Positions 18,170-30,454 of a stretch of 64,000 bases of DNA are shown piece after piece (within the stretch, counting starts at the first letter, position 1; each line of letters begins with the position of its first letter). A program made the translations under genes and the position numbers. Below the pieces are notes generated by a model. It had not been told where the DNA came from. It searched no databases and saw only the letters and a list, made by a program, of their open reading frames with translations. Origin of the DNA: Mesorhizobium onobrychidis (GTDB lineage: Bacteria; Pseudomonadota; Alphaproteobacteria; Rhizobiales; Rhizobiaceae); contig NZ_CP062229.1 of the NCBI RefSeq assembly GCF_024707545.1, positions 496,001 to 560,000 of the forward strand, written 5' to 3'.

Positions 18170-19234
18170 ATGATGGAACTCGGTCTCTATACCTTCGCGG
18201 ACGTCAGCCCGGAACCGGGCCTAGGCGCCATCGGTGCGCATGAGCGGCTGCGCAACCTGATCGAGGAGATCGAACTGGCCGACCAGGTCGGCCTCGACGT
18301 GTTTGGGCTGGGCGAGCATCACCGTCCCGATTATGCGGCTTCAGCGCCGGTTGTAGCCCTGGCCGCGGCGGCCGAACGCACCAGGCGCATAAAGCTGACC
18401 AGCGCGGTCACCGTGCTTTCCTCCGACGATCCGGTTCGTGTCTTCCAGCAGTTTGCGACCCTTGACCTTCTATCCAGCGGCCGGGCCGAGATCATGGCTG
18501 GACGCGGCTCGTTCATCGAATCCTTTCCGCTGTTCGGCTACAATCTCGAAGACTATGACGAGCTCTTTGCCGAAAAGCTCGACCTGCTGCTTGCCATTCG
18601 CGATCATGTCAAGGTGACCTGGTCGGGCAGGCTGCGCGCTCCGATCAACGATCGCGGCGTCTACCCCCGCCCGTTCCAGGACAGATTGCCGATCTGGATC
18701 GCGATTGGCGGCACGCCGCAATCCGCCGCGCGGGCCGGCGCGCTCGGCCTGCCGCTGGCGCTGGCCATCATCGGCGGCGAGCCGGTGCGGTTCGCGCCGC
18801 TGTTCGATATTTATAGGGAAGCGGCCAAACGGGCGGGCAACGATCCGGCTGATCTGGCCACCAGCCTCAACGTCCACGGCTTCATCGCCGAGACCACCGA
18901 CCAGGCGGCTGACGATTTTTATGGGCCGCAGGCCGAGGTGATGAACCGCATCGGCCGCGAGCGCGGCTGGGGTCCGACGTCGAGAGCACATTTCGACCAG
19001 TCGCGCGGCCCGAGCGGCGCGCTGTTCGTCGGCAATCCAGAACAGGTGGCCGAAAAGATCGTTGCCCAGCACAGGATATTCGGCAACGACCGCTTCCTGC
19101 TGCAAATGGCGATCGGCACCATGGCGCACGCCAAAATCATGAAGGCGATCGAACTCTACGGCACCACGGTGGCGCCGATCGTGCGCAAGGAAACGGTGAA
19201 GGCCATCCCTGCCGTGGCCGCGCCGGCCGCCTGA
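18170..19234 (+). CDS. LLM-class flavin-dependent oxidoreductase
   Basis: A 354-residue luciferase-like monooxygenase with a TIM-barrel fold, using FMN/F420-type reduced flavin. The N-terminal [16 protein letters not shown] and the [29 protein letters not shown] segment are typical of the bacterial luciferase superfamily, as are the later [14 protein letters not shown] and [18 protein letters not shown] motifs. The substrate is unpredictable; relatives act on small organosulfur, alkane or cofactor-like compounds. An AGGATGACAG sequence precedes the ATG at 18170. A second, distinct family member lies at 20771. Confidence 0.85.
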   Translation: MMELGLYTFADVSPEPGLGAIGAHERLRNLIEEIELADQVGLDVFGLGEHHRPDYAASAPVVALAAAAERTRRIKLTSAVTVLSSDDPVRVFQQFATLDLLSSGRAEIMAGRGSFIESFPLFGYNLEDYDELFAEKLDLLLAIRDHVKVTWSGRLRAPINDRGVYPRPFQDRLPIWIAIGGTPQSAARAGALGLPLALAIIGGEPVRFAPLFDIYREAAKRAGNDPADLATSLNVHGFIAETTDQAADDFYGPQAEVMNRIGRERGWGPTSRAHFDQSRGPSGALFVGNPEQVAEKIVAQHRIFGNDRFLLQMAIGTMAHAKIMKAIELYGTTVAPIVRKETVKAIPAVAAPAA

Positions 19235-19334
19235 TTCGCCGGCAAGATCGTAGGGCTAAGGTCATCGTCAGCGCCGGCTAACGCATCGGCCCGCAAATTG
19301 GACTCGATTTTCGGGCCGATGCGTAGATTCAAAG

Positions 19335-19381
19335 CGTTAGAGCGTACTTGTGCGTCCAAGTGGACGCACGTCGCTCTAACG
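19335..19381. repeat. Palindromic intergenic element (single hairpin form)
   Basis: The arms CGTTAGAGCG (19335-19344) and CGCTCTAACG (19372-19381) enclose an inner pair TGTGCGTCC / GGACGCAC. The inner GCGTCC-GGACGC core resembles that of the element at 61905-62013, so it probably belongs to the same broad class of rhizobial palindromes. It lies in the 216-bp gap between the LLM gene and the AI-2E-type gene. Confidence 0.65.
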
Positions 19382-19450
19382 GAACCTTGAAGCCGCAAAG
19401 GCGTTTCCGCCAACAGCGTACACCAATCGCAGTGTGCCGCCGAGGCCAGA

Positions 19451-20615
19451 ATGAAAGCCGAACCCGCCGCTTCGGGCGCTGCCGATAGCCCGGATTCGCG
19501 CGTCGAGGGGCGTGCGGACATGCATCTGATGCGTTCGCTGCTCCTTGGCATCTTCATCTTGATGACGATCTACGCGCTCTCCTTCGCTCGTGCCTTCTTC
19601 ATGCCGGTCATTCTGGCTTTCCTGCTGGCGCTGACGCTGACGCCGATCGTCCGTTTCCTGCGCAAACACGGCATGCCCGATGTGATATCGGCGACACTGC
19701 TGGTGGTGCTGTCGGTCAGCATCCTTGCCGTGACCGGCTATCTGCTCAGCGGTCCGGTCATCGACCTCATCAACAACACTTCGGTGATCGGCCAGCAGCT
19801 GACCGAACGTCTCGCGCAACTGCGGCGTCCTTTCGAAAGGATCATGGAGATTTCGCGGCAGATAGAGGGACTGACGCAGACATCCCAGGAGCCGGGCGTT
19901 CAGAGGGTTGCCATGGCGCAATCCGGCCTTCTGTCGCAAGCTGCCAGCAATTTGCTGTCGGCGGGCACCAGCCTCATCATCGTCTTCGTCCTGTCGCTGT
20001 TCCTGCTCGCCTCCGGCACGATGTTCTATGAGAAGATCGTCGAATCCTTCCCCAGTCTCAGCGAAAAGAAGCGGGCACTGCGCGTCGTCTATGGCGTCGA
20101 ACGTGAAATCTCGCACTACCTGCTTACCGTCGCCGTCATCAACACATGCTTGGGCGTGGTCATCGGACTCGGCCTCTGGGCACTCGGCGTGCCCAACCCG
20201 CAGGTCTGGGGCGCAGCAGCGGCTCTGCTTCAATTTCCTGCCCTATATCGGGGCGCTGATTACGATCACGCTTGTCACGATCATCGCGCTGATTAGCTTC
20301 GACAGCATCTCCTACGCGCTGCTGGCGCCAGCCTTTGTGCTGTTGTGCGATACCGTCGAAGGCCAATTCGTGACGCCGACGGTGGTCGGCCGGCGCCTAG
20401 AGATCAACGCCGTGTCGATCCTCATCGCCATTGCCTTCTGGTCCTGGCTGTGGGGTTTCGTCGGCGCGCTGATGGCGGTGCCGCTGCTGGTCGTCATCAA
20501 GGTGTTCTGCGATCATTTCGACGGCCTCAGCCATGTCGGCAATTTCCTGGCGGCGCAGCATGCAGCGGTTGAGGACGAAGAGATTTCCGACACCGAGAAA
20601 GCGGCGGGCGCATGA
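19451..20615 (+). pseudogene. AI-2E-family transporter gene with a single frameshift
   Basis: This encodes a polytopic PerM/AI-2E-type transporter. The first frame (19451 to about 20225) gives the usual helices, including FFMPVILAFLLALTLTPIVRFLRKHG and LRVVYGVEREISHYLLTVAVINTCLGV. The conserved GVPNPQVWGAAAALL then breaks off. The expected continuation NFLPYIGALITITLVTIIALISFD, with EGQFVTPTVVGRRLEINAVSILIA, follows in the +1 frame and runs to 20615. An extra T in CTGCTTCAATTT near 20228-20230 explains the shift; removing it restores a normal product of about 387 residues. It could be a true inactivating mutation or a sequencing error. The substrate of this family is often not AI-2. Confidence 0.85.
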
Positions 20616-20770
20616 TCCGGGAACCGGAGTAAGTTCCAGAAGGGATCCTCGAATTCAAAATGCCAGGACGTCCTTGCGCCTGCCTGGACGCGCGGCGTCT
20701 GTTCAATTTTTTGAATTTGCGGCCGTAGCGGTCGCTTCCTACATCCCTCCCGTCCACAGGATTCCCGCCC

Positions 20771-21772
20771 ATGACCGCTCTTTCCGTTCTCGACCTGTCG
20801 CCGATCGTCGAAGGCAGCAACGCTTCGCAATCACTCGCCAATTCGCTCGATCTTGCCCGCCATGCCGAGCGGCTGGGCTACAAGCGCTACTGGCTGGCCG
20901 AGCATCACAACATGCCGGGCATCGCCAGCGCCGCCACCTCCGTCGTCATTGCCCATGTCGCCGGCGGTACCAGGACGATACGCGTCGGCGCCGGCGGCAT
21001 CATGCTGCCTAACCATTCGCCGCTGGTCATCGCCGAGCAGTTCGGGACGCTGGCGGCATTGCATCCCGGCCGCATCGACCTCGGCCTCGGCCGGGCGCCG
21101 GGCACGGACATGGGCACGGCCCGCGCACTGCGCCGCAACCTCGAGGCCGGCGCCGACAGTTTCCCGCAGGATGTCGTCGAGCTGATGGGCTATTTCCGGC
21201 CGGCCGAAGACGGTCAGCGCATCCGCGCCGTGCCCGGCGAGGGCGAGCAGGTGCCGATCTGGATTCTGGGCTCGAGCCTCTATGGCGCACAGCTCGCAGC
21301 CATGCTCGGCCTGCCCTACGCCTTCGCCTCGCATTTCGCACCGGCCGAACTCGACCACGCACTGGAGATCTATCACTCGCGCTTCCAGCCGTCGAAACAG
21401 CTCGACAAGCCCTATGTCATGCTCGGTCTCAACGTGTTCGCGGCGCCCTCCGACGCCGAGGCGCGGCTGTTGTTCACTTCGTTGCAGCAGGCCTTCGTCA
21501 ATCTGCGCACCGGCCGACCCGGCCGACTGCCGCCGCCGGTCGAGGGATATGAGCGCGACCTCGACCCGATGGCCAAAACCATGCTTGGCCAGGCGCTGTC
21601 CTGCGCCGTCGTCGGCGCCCCGGAAACGGTCAGGCAAGGCATCGAGGCGTTCGTGCAGCGCACCGGCGCCGACGAGCTGATGGTCACCGCGCAGATTTTC
21701 GACCACGCAGCGCGGGTGCGATCGTTCGAGATCCTGGCCGACGTCCACAAATCGCTGTCGGAAGCGGCCTGA
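20771..21772 (+). CDS. LLM-class luciferase-like oxidoreductase (MsnO8-type)
   Basis: A 333-residue flavin-dependent oxidoreductase of the MsnO8 branch of the luciferase superfamily. The opening [46 protein letters not shown] is characteristic, as are [41 protein letters not shown] and [17 protein letters not shown]. No substrate can be named. It is preceded by about 150 bp without a gene and converges on the LacI-type gene 28 nt downstream. It is not closely similar to the LLM gene at 18170, so this is not a recent duplication. Confidence 0.87.
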   Translation: MTALSVLDLSPIVEGSNASQSLANSLDLARHAERLGYKRYWLAEHHNMPGIASAATSVVIAHVAGGTRTIRVGAGGIMLPNHSPLVIAEQFGTLAALHPGRIDLGLGRAPGTDMGTARALRRNLEAGADSFPQDVVELMGYFRPAEDGQRIRAVPGEGEQVPIWILGSSLYGAQLAAMLGLPYAFASHFAPAELDHALEIYHSRFQPSKQLDKPYVMLGLNVFAAPSDAEARLLFTSLQQAFVNLRTGRPGRLPPPVEGYERDLDPMAKTMLGQALSCAVVGAPETVRQGIEAFVQRTGADELMVTAQIFDHAARVRSFEILADVHKSLSEAA

Positions 21773-21799
21773 TGGTCTTTCCGAGACTGCGAAGGCGCG

Positions 21800-22879
21800 T
21801 CACGCGCTGATGCTCTGTGCGATCGCCCCCAAGGGCGCCCCGAGTGGCCGGCATGAACTGCGGATCATCAGGCGTCCCTTGAGCGCCAGCTTGCGCGGCG
21901 GCGCGTCCCTGTTTCCGGCGAGCCGGTCGAGCAGCAGATTGGCCGCCTGCTCGCCGATCGCCTTGACCGGTTGTGCGACCGTAGTCAGTTGCGGCTGGAA
22001 CACGTCCGACCATGGAAAATCGTCGAAGCAGGCGACCGAAATATCCTCGGGGCAGGACAGCCCGATATCGCGGATCGCCTTCATGGTGCCGATCACCATC
22101 GGGTTGTTGGCCGAGAAGATCGCGCTCGGGCGGTCGTGCAGCGAAAGCAGCTGCATCGTCGCGTTGTAGCCGTCGACCTCGTGGAAATTGCCGAAGCGGA
22201 CGAGCTCATTCTCAAACGGCAGACCGGCGGCCTGGAGTGCCTCGCGATACCCTGTCATGCGGTCATGCATGGGCGAGATGTCGAACGAGCCGGAGATGTA
22301 GCCGATCCGCCGGTGGCCGAGATCGATCAGATAGCTGATGGCGTCGAACACCGCGCGCTGGTTGTCGAGAACGACGGTGTCGGTATCGACGCCTTCGCAA
22401 ACGCGGTCGAGCAGCACCACCGGCACGTTGGCGTCGTCGACAATTCTCTTCAGGATCGCGCCGTCGCCAACGCGCGCGACGATCAGCCCGTCGACCATCC
22501 GGTCGAGCAGCAGCCTGATCTGGTCATCCTGCGTGTTCAGATCCTCGTCCGTGCAGCACAGCATAACCGCATAGCCGGCGCGGTCGAATGCCTGCTGGAT
22601 AACCGAAACGACATCGGTAAAGAACGGATTGGTGATGTGGGGAACGGTAAGCCCGATGGTGCGGGTCGTACCCATCTTCAGGCTGCGGGCAATCGCGTTG
22701 CGCTTATAGCCGATGTCGCGGATCGCCTGTTCGATGCGCTGGCTGAGCTCGGGACTGACGGTCGCGGTGCCGTTGATCAGCGCCGAGACGGTGGCGACCG
22801 AAACACGCGCCACTTCAGCCACGTGCAGCATGGTCGGGGCCGTGGACTTTCGCTGCTTTTTTCGCCCTGACGCCATCAT
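21800..22879 (-). CDS. LacI-family transcriptional repressor of the adjacent sugar transporter
   Basis: A 359-residue repressor: an N-terminal LacI helix-turn-helix (MLHVAEVARVSVATVSALINGTATVSPELSQRIEQAI, with the hinge helix GYKRNAIARSLK) followed by a periplasmic-binding-protein-like effector domain (TRTIGLTVPHITNPFFTDVVSVIQQAFDRAGY onward). It is divergent from a CUT2 sugar ABC transporter. Two GAAACGTTT half-palindromes in the shared region are probable operators, so it should repress the transporter and itself until the sugar or a derivative binds. The recognition residues and CG-centred operator fit the family rule. The effector is unknown. Confidence 0.92.
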   Translation of the reverse strand: MMASGRKKQRKSTAPTMLHVAEVARVSVATVSALINGTATVSPELSQRIEQAIRDIGYKRNAIARSLKMGTTRTIGLTVPHITNPFFTDVVSVIQQAFDRAGYAVMLCCTDEDLNTQDDQIRLLLDRMVDGLIVARVGDGAILKRIVDDANVPVVLLDRVCEGVDTDTVVLDNQRAVFDAISYLIDLGHRRIGYISGSFDISPMHDRMTGYREALQAAGLPFENELVRFGNFHEVDGYNATMQLLSLHDRPSAIFSANNPMVIGTMKAIRDIGLSCPEDISVACFDDFPWSDVFQPQLTTVAQPVKAIGEQAANLLLDRLAGNRDAPPRKLALKGRLMIRSSCRPLGAPLGAIAQSISA

Positions 22880-22883
22880 TTTC

Positions 22884-22893
22884 GAAACGTTTC
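22884..22893. promoter_or_regulatory. LacI-type operator, site 1
   Basis: GAAACGTTTC is a perfect 10-bp palindrome with the central CG typical of LacI-family operators, 5 nt upstream of the repressor gene. Site 2 shares 9 of its 10 bases. Confidence 0.65.
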
Positions 22894-22990
22894 ACCGCCC
22901 TCTGGCTGCAATACCTACGGAATCTCGCAGATTTGCGCAAGAATTGAAATGCGTCAATTCCGTCTCACCAGATACCGGCTTGACATGATC

Positions 22991-23000
22991 GAAACGTTTA
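22991..23000. promoter_or_regulatory. LacI-type operator, site 2
   Basis: GAAACGTTTA, within ATCGAAACGTTTAG, repeats site 1 with one mismatch about 107 bp away, on the transporter side of the divergent promoter region. Its position also argues for the later start (23051) of the ATPase gene. Confidence 0.6.
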
Positions 23001-23050
23001 GATTAGCGTTTGGGACATTCGACGACGACGGAAGGGAGGCCGTTCTTGTC

Positions 23051-25958
<2,908 letters not shown>

Positions 25959-25962
<4 letters not shown>

Positions 25963-26927
25963 AACGACGTGAATTGTTGAAGCTCGCCGCTGTCACCGCG
26001 GCACTGCTGACCACGACCGCGCTTTTGGCCAGCGGCAACGCCTACGCGCAGGACAAGAAGTGGAAGATCGGCTTCTCGCAGGTGACGACCATCGAGCCCT
26101 GGCGCGCCCAGTTCAACAAGGACATTCTGGCTGAGGCCGCCAAGCATCCGGAAGTCGAGCTGATCGTCACCGACGGCGAGGACAAGACGGAAAAGCAGGT
26201 CGCCGATGTCGAAAACCTGATCCGCCAGGAAGTCGACGCGCTGCTGGTGTCACCGAAGGAATCCGCTGGGTTGACCGGCGTCGTGCAGCAGGCGATCGAC
26301 GCCAAGATCCCGGTCTTCGTGCTCGACCGCAACGTCGAGACCAAGGACTACACGCAGTTCGTCGGCGGCGACAACAAGCTGATCGGCCGGGCTGCCGGTG
26401 AATACGCCGTCGAATTGCTCGGCGGCAAGGGCAAGGCCGCCGGCAATGTCGTCGAGATCTGGGGCGGCATGGGCACCCAGCCAGCACATGACCGCCATGA
26501 CGGCTTCCATGAATTCACCGGCAAGGAGCCGGGCATCAAATATCTGCTCGACCAGCAGTCGGGCGACTGGAAACAGGACCAGGCCTACAACATCATGGCC
26601 ACGGCACTGCGCAACAACGAGAAGATCGACCTCGTCTACGGTCATAACGACCCGATGGCATACGGCGCGTATCTTGCCGCCAAGGATGCCGGACGCGAGA
26701 AGGACATCAAGTTCATCGGCATCGATGGCCTGCCCAATGAAGGCGTGACGCTGGTCAACAATGGTGAACTGACGGCGACCTTCACCTATGTGACGCCCGG
26801 CGCCGAAGGACTGCGGCAGGCGATCAAGTTCCTGAACGGCGAGAAGGTCGAAAAGACCATCACTCTGCCGACGGAGAAGATTACCAAGGAAAATGCCGCT
26901 CAGATCCTGAAGGACAACGGGCTCTGA
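25959..26927 (+). CDS. Periplasmic sugar-binding protein (CUT2 ABC transporter)
   Basis: A 322-residue secreted binding protein. The N-terminal MKRRELLKLAAVTAALLTTTAL with a cleavage site near NAYAQD is a signal peptide, and the double Arg suggests it might use Tat. The mature part is a type I periplasmic fold: WKIGFSQVTTIEPWRAQFNKD, VDALLVSPKESAGLTGVVQQAIDAKIPVFVLDRNVE and VYGHNDPMAYGAYLAAKDAG. The GFSQV...PWR opening recalls galactofuranose-type (YtfQ) binding proteins, but the similarity is too loose to name the sugar. It closes the LacI-controlled operon, and a strong stem follows the stop codon. Confidence 0.9.
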
Positions 26928-26935
26928 GTTGAGAC

Positions 26936-26968
26936 TTCCCTGCCGGGCGGACATCGCCCGGCAGGGAA
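26936..26968. terminator. Strong stem-loop between the sugar operon and the marR gene
   Basis: A perfect 14-bp stem (TTCCCTGCCGGGCG with CGCCCGGCAGGGAA) around the 5-nt loop GACAT lies 9 nt after the binding-protein stop. It is followed by A residues on the plus strand, so there is no U-tract in that direction. It may work as a bidirectional or Rho-assisted terminator or protect the 3' end of the mRNA. Confidence 0.55.
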
Positions 26969-26996
26969 AAAATTCAAGCTTCGACAGGCAAACCGC

Positions 26997-27458
26997 TCAG
27001 GCCAGCTTGGCCAAAAGCCTCATGAAGGTGGCGGCCTCCTTGGCCGAAAGCGGCGCCAGCGTTTCCTGAGTGATGTCGCGGGCGATCGGGATCAGCCGCT
27101 CGATGGCATCGCGGCCTTCAGCGGTCAGATTGACCAGCAGGCGCCTTTTGTCGACCTCATGCTTGGAAAGCTCGACCAGGCCGCGCGCCTTGAGCCGGTC
27201 GATGACACCTTTCACCGTCGCCGCATCCATGGCGATCAGGCTGCCAAGCTGGTTCTGCGAGGTCTCGCCGACGTCGTGCAATTTGGCCAGGGCGGCAAAT
27301 TGCGGCGGTGTCAGGTCGGCGATATGCGCCGCGAAGATCGAGACATGGCGCTGGTGCGCCTTGCGCAGAATGAAGCCGACCTGCTCCTGCAAGCGGTAAT
27401 CGTTTTCGTCAGGCTCTTCGGCCTCGACGAGCTTGAGCAGATTGTCCTCGCCGCTCAC
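26997..27458 (-). CDS. MarR-family transcriptional regulator, last gene of the hydroxylase operon
   Basis: A 153-residue MarR-type winged-helix protein: the dimerisation helices QEQVGFILRKAHQRHVSIFAAHI, then the DNA-binding core LTPPQFAALAKLHDVGETSQNQLGSLIAMDAATVKGVIDRLKARGLVELSKHEVDKRRLLVNLTAEG, where DKRRLLVNLT forms the wing. The start is a GTG at 27458 that overlaps the stop of the preceding gene (GTGA). It is co-translated with the catabolic genes, so it probably senses their substrate and represses the promoter at about 34.2-34.3 kb. In Bordetella a MarR-type protein (BpsR) controls nicotinate catabolism, a suggestive parallel only. Confidence 0.88.
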   Translation of the reverse strand: MSGEDNLLKLVEAEEPDENDYRLQEQVGFILRKAHQRHVSIFAAHIADLTPPQFAALAKLHDVGETSQNQLGSLIAMDAATVKGVIDRLKARGLVELSKHEVDKRRLLVNLTAEGRDAIERLIPIARDITQETLAPLSAKEAATFMRLLAKLA

Positions 27459-28039
27459 CGCAGCCCGTCCCAAGCCTTGATGTCTTTCGCCGCGAGGCCG
27501 CCCATACGGTCGTGCACGCGCGGGCCGCAGGTCATGGCGAGGCAGAACAGTATCTCGTCGGGACGAGGCCCGTCGCTGATGCCGACCTCCATGGCGTCGA
27601 AATGGCTGCGCACATAGGCGGCGTTGATGTGACCGAGCGGCACGTCGAGCCGCGAGCCGAAGGCGCCGACCTTCTTTGCCGATGGCACGATCGCCTTGGC
27701 GTCGCCGAGCCGCTCGCGCATGGCATAGCCGCCAGGCACATGCCACAGCGCGCCATGCTCCAGCTCGCCGGCGATACCGACGATGGCGCCCTTGCCGTAG
27801 CCGTCGATCTGCTTCACGTCGCCGCCCAATGCGGCGATCAGCTTGTCGGAGAGCAGCAGCCCCAGCGGCTTCAGATCGTCCATGGCGCTCTGCAGCTCCT
27901 CCACGTAGCGGCCGGCGAACGGGTTGTTCACCACCGCCATGGCGGCGGCACGGCGGCGCGGCACCTTCGCCACCGGCCCGCCCTCGTGAAATATCTCTTC
28001 GGTCAGCACGACAACCTTGCGGATCGCAAACTCAGGCAT
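27455..28039 (-). CDS. 'Amino acid synthesis' family protein (PF06684)
   Basis: A 194-residue cytoplasmic protein resembling the PF06684 'amino acid synthesis' family. Recognisable conserved stretches are IRKVVVLTEEIFHEGG, NPFAGRYVEEL, GYGKGAIVG, ELEHGALWHVPGGYAMR, PLGHINAAYVRSHFDAMEV and GPRVHDRMGG. The family name is historical and no reaction is firmly established. The ATG at 28039 overlaps the upstream gene by 8 nt. Conserved His, Glu and Asp residues would allow a hydrolase or isomerase role. In this operon a ring-opening or side-chain step after hydroxylation and reduction is an attractive but unproven guess. Confidence 0.8.
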   Translation of the reverse strand: MPEFAIRKVVVLTEEIFHEGGPVAKVPRRRAAAMAVVNNPFAGRYVEELQSAMDDLKPLGLLLSDKLIAALGGDVKQIDGYGKGAIVGIAGELEHGALWHVPGGYAMRERLGDAKAIVPSAKKVGAFGSRLDVPLGHINAAYVRSHFDAMEVGISDGPRPDEILFCLAMTCGPRVHDRMGGLAAKDIKAWDGLR

Positions 28040-28913
28040 GGGCAATTTCCTTACTTGATTTCTCGTTGGGCGCAGTGAGCGCCATGGGACCGGCGATCCG
28101 TGCCTGACCGGCAAGGAAAAGCGCTGAAGCGGCAATCAGGCCGTGTCGCCGAAAATCTTCGGCGACGGCGATCCCGCTGTCCAGCGCGGCGGCTATTTCG
28201 CTGGCAGAAAGCGCGCCGACGGCTTGGGTGACCAGGCGAGCGCCAAGGTCGCTGTCGGGCGCCAGATCGCACGCCGGCACGCGCTCGATGGCAGAATGAC
28301 CGGGCAGGTCGACGGCGTTGGCGATCAGGGTCGCCGCGGCGTCGGCTTCAGCACCCGTCCGCGCCAGCACGGTGACGGCGTCGGCGATGCCGAGCGAAAA
28401 GGAACGGCCGCGCCAGCCGCTTGTCGCGACGCCGCGGATCCCGTCTTCGGCACGGATCGTGATCCGGTCTGCGAGTCCATGGCCCGTACCGGCAATGGCT
28501 ACGGTCATGGACCGGCCGTTGCCGAGATGGATCGCGCTGTCGCCGCCATTATTGACGTAGGCGCGATCGAGCCGGCGGCCGGCCAGCAGCGCACCAAGCA
28601 TTTCGTCGGCTACCGAACCGGCGACCGCAGCCATCGGCGTGATGAATTGTTTCGCCAGCGGAACAACCGCCGCTTCCATGCGTCGCGCCGTCGGGCCAGC
28701 GAAAGCACGTGGTCGCGACGAGGCCGGGCGGCGCAGTTCTGGCAGTTCGTCGACGAGCTCCTGCAGGATTGTTTGAAACCGCGCCACCGCCTGGCCATAG
28801 GCGGCGCGGCACTCGTCCGCATCGCCAAATGCCTCGATGATCAGGTCGATCGGGCCATGATTGAGATGCAGCCGCCTGCCGGCCTCAAGCCAATGTACCT
28901 GCGGGCCGTTCAT
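28032..28913 (-). CDS. UPF0280 family protein (ApbE superfamily)
   Basis: A 293-residue protein of UPF0280, a group placed in the same superfamily as the flavin transferase ApbE. Signature stretches are VHWLEAGRRLHLNHGPIDLII, ITPMAAVAGSVADEMLGALL, RAYVNNGGDSAIHLGNG and GIRGVATSGWRGRSFSLGIADAVTVLA. ApbE attaches FMN to proteins, so a role in loading or handling flavin for the neighbouring redox enzymes is plausible but not shown. The start ATG shares one base with the upstream stop (TGATG). The open frame upstream to 29330 lies within the next gene and is not coding. Confidence 0.85.
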   Translation of the reverse strand: MNGPQVHWLEAGRRLHLNHGPIDLIIEAFGDADECRAAYGQAVARFQTILQELVDELPELRRPASSRPRAFAGPTARRMEAAVVPLAKQFITPMAAVAGSVADEMLGALLAGRRLDRAYVNNGGDSAIHLGNGRSMTVAIAGTGHGLADRITIRAEDGIRGVATSGWRGRSFSLGIADAVTVLARTGAEADAAATLIANAVDLPGHSAIERVPACDLAPDSDLGARLVTQAVGALSASEIAAALDSGIAVAEDFRRHGLIAASALFLAGQARIAGPMALTAPNEKSSKEIAHA

Positions 28914-30454
28914 CACCCGGCCCCGGTGCCCGCTGCGCGCCGCAACTGCGCCAGCGGCGGCCACGGATTGCTGGCCGGCGCGCCCGTGCCATGACGCGGA
29001 TTGAGGTACTCGCCGCCTTTGGCAAGGATATCCTCGACGCTGCGGATCTCGGCTTCGTAGCCGCCGAGCCTGACATAGTCGTCGCGGCGCAGGGTGAATT
29101 CGATCGGCGCCACCAGCGCCGGCGTCGGCACATAGCCGAAGGCGTTCTCCGGCACGCGGGTGACGTCGACCATCAGCGTGATGCCGCCGCCCGGCCAGAC
29201 ATAGACCGGCGCGCCGCCAACGGTCACATAGGTCGTCAGGCCCTGCACCGAGCGGGTCAGATTGACCGGGTTCTCGGTGACGCCGGCACGCAGCGAACCG
29301 CCGGCGCCGCCGACGAACAGCACGGTGCACAGCGCCGGTTCACAATTGTCCTCGATCAGGCCGACGGACTTCTGCAGCCGCTCCGGGAACGGTTTTTGCA
29401 CCGGCTTCAATTCGTCGTCGAGCTCGTAATAGGCGAACTGCTCGCCGGTGGTCGAGACCATCAGCAGCGACAGGCCGGGACGCGAGCCTTTCTTCGCATT
29501 CCACTCGCCCAGGATCGACAGCGGGTCGGAAATGCTGGTGCCGCCCCAGCCAAGGCCCGGCTCGGAGACCTTGAAATAGCGGCCCGGCGTCGAACGGCGG
29601 CCGATGATTTTTATCCCCGTATCCTGCCAGCCGAGCACCTTGCCCGCCTGATGCTCGGAGACGACGCCGGTGATGTGGTCGTCGACCACCACCACCTCGT
29701 CGACCAGGCCGCGCCACTGGGTGGCGAACATGCCGATGGTGGCCGAGCCGCAGCCGACGCGCATACGATGTTCGAGCTTGCCGTCGATGACCGGCGGCTT
29801 GCCGGCTTCGACGATGACCGCAGCACCGCCGTCGATGGTGAGTTCGACCGGCTTGCGGTTGCACAGATTGAGCATCGCATCGCAGGTGGCACGACCTTCG
29901 GCTTTCGAACCGCCGGTCAGATGGTGCACGCCGCCCAGCGACAGCATCTGCGAGCCGTATTCGCCTGTCGTGACATGGCCGATCGCCTCACCCGCCGCGC
30001 GGACCGTCGCCGTTTCGGGGCCGATATGACGGTCGGTATCGATCTTCACCTTGACGCCGCAGTAGGAGAAGATGCCCTCGGTGACGACGGTGACGAGATC
30101 GACGCCTTCGACCTCCTGGCTGACAATGAACGGGGCCGGCTTGTAGTCGGGATAGGTGGTGCCGGCGCCGATCGCGGTGACGAAGCGGCGGCCGGTGTTG
30201 ACCAGTTCGCCGTCCCAGGCCTCGCCTTCGGCGACAAACGGCACGACCGCGCCACCGGTCTCGGCCGCATGGTCGAGGATGGTCAGCGGATCCACCCGCA
30301 CGATCCTGCCGCCGACATTGCCGTAGCGATCACAGGCGCCGGTGCGGCCGTCGGCGATGTAGCACATCACCGGGCAGGCATCGCAGCGGATCTTTTCCGC
30401 CACCTGCTTCTCGCCGGGATCATGCGTCTCAAAGCGTTCGGCAAGCTCGCTCAT
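28913..30454 (-). CDS. 6-hydroxynicotinate reductase-like iron-sulfur protein
   Basis: A 513-residue protein of the type annotated as 6-hydroxynicotinate reductase (Hnr of Eubacterium barkeri), which reduces 6-hydroxynicotinate to 1,4,5,6-tetrahydro-6-oxonicotinate. The N-terminus has the cysteine set RCDACPVMCYIADGRTGACDRYGN, suited to an Fe-S cluster; the long C-terminal part is rich in glycine (GSATIGMF, GVTENPVNLTRSVQGLTTYVTVGGAPVYVWPGGG). The ATG at 30454 is chosen because AGGAGG is 7 nt upstream and it overlaps the hydroxylase stop as ATGA; the ATG at 30460 has a 1-nt spacer. The actual substrate here is inferred from family and context. Confidence 0.78.
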   Translation of the reverse strand: MSELAERFETHDPGEKQVAEKIRCDACPVMCYIADGRTGACDRYGNVGGRIVRVDPLTILDHAAETGGAVVPFVAEGEAWDGELVNTGRRFVTAIGAGTTYPDYKPAPFIVSQEVEGVDLVTVVTEGIFSYCGVKVKIDTDRHIGPETATVRAAGEAIGHVTTGEYGSQMLSLGGVHHLTGGSKAEGRATCDAMLNLCNRKPVELTIDGGAAVIVEAGKPPVIDGKLEHRMRVGCGSATIGMFATQWRGLVDEVVVVDDHITGVVSEHQAGKVLGWQDTGIKIIGRRSTPGRYFKVSEPGLGWGGTSISDPLSILGEWNAKKGSRPGLSLLMVSTTGEQFAYYELDDELKPVQKPFPERLQKSVGLIEDNCEPALCTVLFVGGAGGSLRAGVTENPVNLTRSVQGLTTYVTVGGAPVYVWPGGGITLMVDVTRVPENAFGYVPTPALVAPIEFTLRRDDYVRLGGYEAEIRSVEDILAKGGEYLNPRHGTGAPASNPWPPLAQLRRAAGTGAG

